Assembly: GCA_022821645.1 (NCBI GenBank)
Contig: JAJEDE010000025.1
Span: 1-64,000, forward strand
Origin: Chloroflexota bacterium
Lineage (GTDB): Bacteria; Chloroflexota; UBA11872
Length of the DNA: 64,000 nucleotides
Direction of reading: 5' to 3'
Part shown: positions 60,088-64,000 of the stretch, piece by piece
How positions within the stretch are numbered: position 1 is the first letter of the stretch
How the letters are laid out: the number at the start of each line of letters is the position of its first letter
Program-made: the position numbers and the translations under genes
The notes under the pieces: generated by a model
Seen by the model: only the letters and a program-made list of their open reading frames with translations
Databases searched by the model: none
What the model was told of the DNA's origin: nothing

Positions 60088-61259
60088 CAGCTTGCTCCTC
60101 CAGCCGCGCTTTCCGCCGCTTGCGGGGTCACCTGTCCGCCGCCGGTCCTGCCCGGAATCCAGCGTAGCGCCACCAGCACAGCGACCTGGGCCACAGCCAT
60201 CAGCATGAATGCCACATTGAGTCCGGCGGCATCGCCCACGAAGCCTGTCACCGGGTTCCCGATCGCCGCCGCGCCAAAAGAAACGCCCAGAATGATGCCG
60301 GTTCCCACACCCATGTGTGCTGGCACCAGCCGCTGCATCAGCAGCACGGTCGGCGTGAATCCGGCCCCGATCAGCGCGCCGACCGCGGCGACTGTCACGT
60401 ATGACGACGCGCCGACCGGCACTAAGGCGAATGCCGTTACGCACGGGATCAGCAGCAGCGATGAATAGCCGATCATTCGCCGCACTCCCAGCCGGTCGGC
60501 CAGCACGCCCCCACTGAACGCCCCCGCGGCATGGAATCCCAGGTACACCGCCAGCATCGATCCCGCAAAGCCCGGGTCGGGTCGGTCCGGGGAAACGAAG
60601 AACGGAATGTAGGTATTGAGGCTGGCGTAGGCCCACCCGCGGATCAGGGCAACGACCAGGACCGCCACCAGCGCGGCGCCAATGCCGCCCAACGAGCCGA
60701 AGCCACCGAACCGAGCCGTGGACTTGGCACTGGAAAACCCGCGTAGCCCCAGAGGGATCAGGGCAGCCACAACCAGTGCTGGCAGAGCCAGCAGCGGCAT
60801 CCAGTCCAGGCCGCTCGCCGCCAACACGGCACCCGCAGCCAGCGGCGCAACCGTAAAGCCCAGGTGTCCGCCAAGGAAGAATGTCGATACGCCGGCACCC
60901 TTGTGTCGGCGCGACGCCTCATTGGCGATGGCCCCGCCCTGCGGGTGGTACCCGCCGACCACGATTCCGGCGGCGCCCAGCAGCAACAGCAGCACGCCGT
61001 ACGACGGCGCCAGCGGGACGAACGCTACCAGCACGGCCATCGTCCCAACAGTGCCTGCGGCCAGCCAGCGCCGCCCGAAGCGGTCGCCGAGGTATCCGAA
61101 GATCGGTTGCGACGTGGAGGAAGTGATAGCCCAGACGGCCGACGCCACGCCCACGATCCCGAGTGACAACTCAAGGCGTTGTGCCAGAAACGGGTACATC
61201 ATGTTGGGCAGCATGGCCGTGAAGTCCACGGCGAAGTGCCCGACGGCGACCGTGGCCAC
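60087..61259 (-). CDS. MFS transporter, Fsr-like
   Basis: A 390-residue major-facilitator protein with 12 hydrophobic segments: 'AVGHFAVDFTAMLPNMMYPF' opens TM1, and the loop 2-3 motif is 'YLGDRFGRRWLAAG'. Similarity is closest to the fosmidomycin-resistance-like group by its 'H-x-x-x-D' TM1. The substrate is unknown. GTG 61259 is the assumed start; a CTG about 36 nt upstream (behind GGGAAGG) is another option, which would add a short basic segment. Coupled to the downstream ADP-ribosylglycohydrolase gene. Confidence 0.85.
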   Translation of the reverse strand: MATVAVGHFAVDFTAMLPNMMYPFLAQRLELSLGIVGVASAVWAITSSTSQPIFGYLGDRFGRRWLAAGTVGTMAVLVAFVPLAPSYGVLLLLLGAAGIVVGGYHPQGGAIANEASRRHKGAGVSTFFLGGHLGFTVAPLAAGAVLAASGLDWMPLLALPALVVAALIPLGLRGFSSAKSTARFGGFGSLGGIGAALVAVLVVALIRGWAYASLNTYIPFFVSPDRPDPGFAGSMLAVYLGFHAAGAFSGGVLADRLGVRRMIGYSSLLLIPCVTAFALVPVGASSYVTVAAVGALIGAGFTPTVLLMQRLVPAHMGVGTGIILGVSFGAAAIGNPVTGFVGDAAGLNVAFMLMAVAQVAVLVALRWIPGRTGGGQVTPQAAESAAGGAS

Positions 61260-61341
61260 CCAGCGCCGGGCCGCGCTGAAAACGGAAATCCGCAGACCTT
61301 CCCGGAAGTACGCGACCGCGGGCGCGTCCGGGCGCGATGGT

Positions 61342-61347
61342 ACATTC
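61342..61347 (+). promoter_or_regulatory. Candidate extended -10 of ppdK
   Basis: TGGTACATT (hexamer TACATT at 61342-61347) lies 60 nt before the ppdK start in the divergent region with the MFS gene. A matching -35 is not obvious. Confidence 0.3.
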
Positions 61348-61407
61348 GATAGCCGTGCGCGCCGTGCCCCAGCGGCGCACTAACCCAAGAGCCGGAGCCC
61401 CTTTCGC

Positions 61408-64000
61408 ATGTCAGCCACCGACCACAAATGGGTCTACCTGTTCCGCGAGGGTGCCGAGTCCATGCGCAACCTGCTCGGCGGCAAGGGCGCGGGCTCCGCC
61501 GAGATGACTCGCGCCGGCATCCCCGTCCCGCCGGGTTTCACGATCACGACCGAGGCATGTCTCGCCTACTTCGAAACCGGCCGAAAGTTCCCGGCCGGCA
61601 TGCAGCAGCAAATCGACCGGGCCCTCGCCGAAGTCGAGGTGCAGACTGGCAAGCGCTTCGGCGATCCCACGAATCCATTGCTGGTTTCGGTGCGCTCGGG
61701 CGCCCGCGTGTCCATGCCGGGAATGATGGATACGGTGCTCAATCTGGGACTCAACGCCCAGACCCTTGAGGGCCTGACCGAACTCACGGGCGACCCGCGC
61801 TTCAGCCGTGACTCCTATCGCCGCTTCGTCCAGGGATTCGGCGCGATCGTGCTGAACCTCGACAGCCGTGCGTTCGAAGAGATCATTCACGAGCACAAGG
61901 AGCGCCTCGGGAAGTCCGAAGATCCCGAACTGACCGCCGCAGAGTGGGAAGCGGTTGCCGCCGACTTCAAGAACCTGATTTTCGAGGAAACCGGCCAGCG
62001 CTTCCCGGAAAACCCGCACGAGCAACTGGAACGCGCCATCCGGGCGGTGTTCGACTCCTGGCACGGCCGCCGCGCCGTCGACTACCGCAACTTCCATCGC
62101 CTGCCCCACGATTGGGGTACGGCCTGCAACGTGCAGACCATGGTCTTCGGCAACATGGGCGAGCGTTCGGGCACAGGCGTGGCCTTCACCCGCGACCCCA
62201 ATGACGGCAACCCGGTGCTCTTTGGTGAGTACCTGCTTAACGCCCAGGGCGAAGACGTGGTGGCTGGCATTCGTACACCAGAGCAAATCAGTACGTTGCG
62301 CGAGACGCTGCCCGAGGTCTACGGCGAGTTTCAGGCCTACGCCCACGCGCTCGAAGCCCACTACGCCGAGATGCAGGACCTCGAGTTCACCATCGAGGAC
62401 GGCCGCCTCTACATGCTGCAGACGCGCGCCGGAAAGCGCAGTCCGGCGGCCGCCGTGCGCATCGCCGTGGACATGGTCCACGAGGGCAAGATCGACCGCG
62501 AGACCGCCGTTCGCCGTGTCGAAGCCGAGCAGGTCAGCGCCCTGCTGCATCCGCGTATTGACGCCTCAACGCCCGTGGACCCAATCGCCCACGGCCTCAA
62601 TGCATCCCCGGGCGCCGCGACCGGCGAAGTGGCCTTCACAGCCGACGATGCCGCGGCCCTGGCCGAGGAGGGCCACGCGGTCATCCTGGTTCGTCCCGAA
62701 ACCTCGCCCGATGACTTTCACGGCATGGCTGCCTCACAGGCCATTCTGACGTCGCGGGGAGGCGCCACCAGCCATGCGGCCATTGTGGCCCGGCAGCTTG
62801 GTCTACCGGCCGTCGTGGGCTGCGAGGTTCTGGACATTGACGTCGAGGCCGGCGAGTTCCGGGTCGGCAGCGAAGTGGTATGCGCCGGCGAGACCCTCAC
62901 CATCGACGGCACCCTGGGCAACGTGATTCGCGGGGAAGTGCCGCTGATTCCCGGCGAAATGACGCAGGAACTTCACGAACTGCTTAGTTGGGCCGACGAA
63001 ATCCGCCGGCTCCAGGTCTGGGGGAATGCCGACACGCCAGAAGAAGCTGAACTCGCGCGCTCCTACGGCGCCCAGGGGATCGGTCTCTGCCGCACCGAGC
63101 ACATGTTCCGCGAGGGCGATCGGCTACCAATCGTGCAAGACATGATCCTGGCCGAATCCGAGGCCGAACGACGTCGTGCACTCGAGAAGCTGTTACCCAT
63201 CCAGCGCGAGGACTTCGTCGGCATCCTGCGGGCGATGCACGGCCTGCCGGTGATCATTCGCCTGCTGGATCCGCCGCTGCACGAATTCCTGAGCGGCGTT
63301 GAAGACGAACTGGCCGGCCTGGAGCAAACCGGCGCATCTGAAGCCGATCTAGCGCTGGCCCGACGCAAGGTGTCGCGGGCCGCCGAGTTGCACGAATTCA
63401 ATCCCATGCTGGGCTTGCGTGGCTGCCGCCTCGGGCTGGTCTATCCCGAGGTCTACGAGATGCAGGTGCAGGCCATCGTGGAGGCCGCGCTGCATCTGAA
63501 GGCCGAGGCGGTGCATGTCCTGCCCGAGATCATGATTCCGCTTATCGGCCACATTTCCGAACTCACTACTATCGAGTCACGGCTGCGGGCCACCGCCGAG
63601 CACGTACAGCAACGCACCGGCGACCGGATTGAGTACAAGTTCGGAACCATGCTGGAGGTGCCGCGCGCCTGCCTGACCGCGACCGAGATCGCCGGCGTGG
63701 CCGAGTTCTTCAGCTTCGGCACCAACGACCTCACCCAGACCACCTTCGGTATCAGCCGCGACGACGCCGAGGGACGCTTCCTGCTCAAGTACGTGGAAGA
63801 CGGCATCCTCGTCGACAACCCCTTCGGCGTGCTCGACCGCGACGGCGTCGGAGCGCTCATGCGCACCGCCACCGAGCAGGGACGCGCCGCCCGCGATGAC
63901 ATCGAGGTCGGGATCTGCGGCGAGCACGGCGGCGACCCGTCGTCTATCGACTTCTGCGAGTCGCTGGGTCTGGACTACGTCAGTGCCTCCCCCTACCGCG
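61408..64000 (+). CDS. ppdK: Pyruvate, phosphate dikinase (3' end outside window)
   Basis: The first 864 codons of PPDK, which interconverts pyruvate, ATP and phosphate with PEP, AMP and pyrophosphate. N-terminal ATP-grasp ('LLGGKGAGSAEMTRAGIPVP', 'PLLVSVRSGARVSMPGMMDT', 'NMGERSGTGVAFTRDP'), central phosphohistidine domain with the catalytic His in 'TSRGGATSHAAIVARQLG', and the C-terminal PEP/pyruvate barrel ('IGLCRTEHMF', 'GTNDLTQTTFG', 'GICGEHGGDP'). Only the last few residues lie beyond base 64000. ATG 61408 has GGAG 10 nt upstream. Confidence 0.97.
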   Translation, partial: MSATDHKWVYLFREGAESMRNLLGGKGAGSAEMTRAGIPVPPGFTITTEACLAYFETGRKFPAGMQQQIDRALAEVEVQTGKRFGDPTNPLLVSVRSGARVSMPGMMDTVLNLGLNAQTLEGLTELTGDPRFSRDSYRRFVQGFGAIVLNLDSRAFEEIIHEHKERLGKSEDPELTAAEWEAVAADFKNLIFEETGQRFPENPHEQLERAIRAVFDSWHGRRAVDYRNFHRLPHDWGTACNVQTMVFGNMGERSGTGVAFTRDPNDGNPVLFGEYLLNAQGEDVVAGIRTPEQISTLRETLPEVYGEFQAYAHALEAHYAEMQDLEFTIEDGRLYMLQTRAGKRSPAAAVRIAVDMVHEGKIDRETAVRRVEAEQVSALLHPRIDASTPVDPIAHGLNASPGAATGEVAFTADDAAALAEEGHAVILVRPETSPDDFHGMAASQAILTSRGGATSHAAIVARQLGLPAVVGCEVLDIDVEAGEFRVGSEVVCAGETLTIDGTLGNVIRGEVPLIPGEMTQELHELLSWADEIRRLQVWGNADTPEEAELARSYGAQGIGLCRTEHMFREGDRLPIVQDMILAESEAERRRALEKLLPIQREDFVGILRAMHGLPVIIRLLDPPLHEFLSGVEDELAGLEQTGASEADLALARRKVSRAAELHEFNPMLGLRGCRLGLVYPEVYEMQVQAIVEAALHLKAEAVHVLPEIMIPLIGHISELTTIESRLRATAEHVQQRTGDRIEYKFGTMLEVPRACLTATEIAGVAEFFSFGTNDLTQTTFGISRDDAEGRFLLKYVEDGILVDNPFGVLDRDGVGALMRTATEQGRAARDDIEVGICGEHGGDPSSIDFCESLGLDYVSASPYR

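Noticed and set aside
61411-62550. A 379-codon minus-strand frame at the right end
   Set aside because: Shadow of ppdK, whose motifs are intact on the plus strand.

Overview
The window is high-GC bacterial chromosome (G/C-rich wobble positions almost throughout, many GTG starts, tightly overlapping genes). The gene mix (PdxST, a Ycf45/SpoIIIAA-type ATPase, a DarA-type c-di-AMP receptor, tandem MoxR/VWA, a YhaN-like ATPase, an archaeal-type ATP-dependent DNA ligase, family-5 solute-binding proteins, MmgE/PrpD) suggests Chloroflexota, perhaps an uncultured Dehalococcoidia/SAR202-like line. This is inference; no rRNA or tRNA gene was recognised.

0-16 kb: a secreted family-5 solute-binding protein and thiamine pyrophosphokinase are followed by a TPP riboswitch heading a thiamine-binding protein and an HMP-type ABC transporter (permease, NMT1/THI5-like lipoprotein, ATPase). 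Then come a lipocalin-like protein, an MmgE/PrpD protein and a compact run pdxS-pdxT-GNAT-Ycf45 ATPase-tmk-darA, converging on an aminotransferase. A GNAT protein follows.

15-25 kb, all on the minus strand: lexA-TPR, dinB, an unknown basic protein, then a tightly overlapping set of an SbcD/Mre11-like protein, a YhaN/SbcC-like coiled-coil protein with a central membrane hairpin, a four-helix membrane protein and a methyltransferase. The Mre11-like and Rad50-like members have both lost their catalytic motifs. This is the most unusual system seen here. lexA and dinB share a direct-repeat GTTC-N7-GTYC element, a candidate SOS box.

24.6-43 kb: a cyclophilin-like protein, GH15 glucoamylase, D-2-hydroxyacid dehydrogenase, a membrane protein, a VWA/tandem-MoxR pair and coiled-coil membrane proteins. 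An A/T-richer gene for a repeat membrane protein is inserted between a 3'-end fragment and the intact copy of a GT4 gene. A carbohydrate cluster (GT4, aldo/keto reductase, GH57, GT4) and murJ follow.

43-64 kb: ammonium transporter; a 200-bp element with terminal inverted repeats; the ATP-grasp/alpha-E/transglutaminase trio behind a strong palindrome; an accessory patch (EEP hydrolase, PD-(D/E)XK DUF4268 protein, Xre regulator with a 53-codon partner, secreted RCC1-repeat protein); a coupled uvrD-HAD phosphatase-ATP-dependent ligase set; ADP-ribosylglycohydrolase and MFS transporter; and pyruvate,phosphate dikinase running off the right edge.

A recurring oddity is that four genes (darA, a small membrane protein, GH57, the HAD phosphatase) keep their conserved N-terminus only if they start at CTG; for two of them the CTG lies in a CTGA overlap with the upstream stop.
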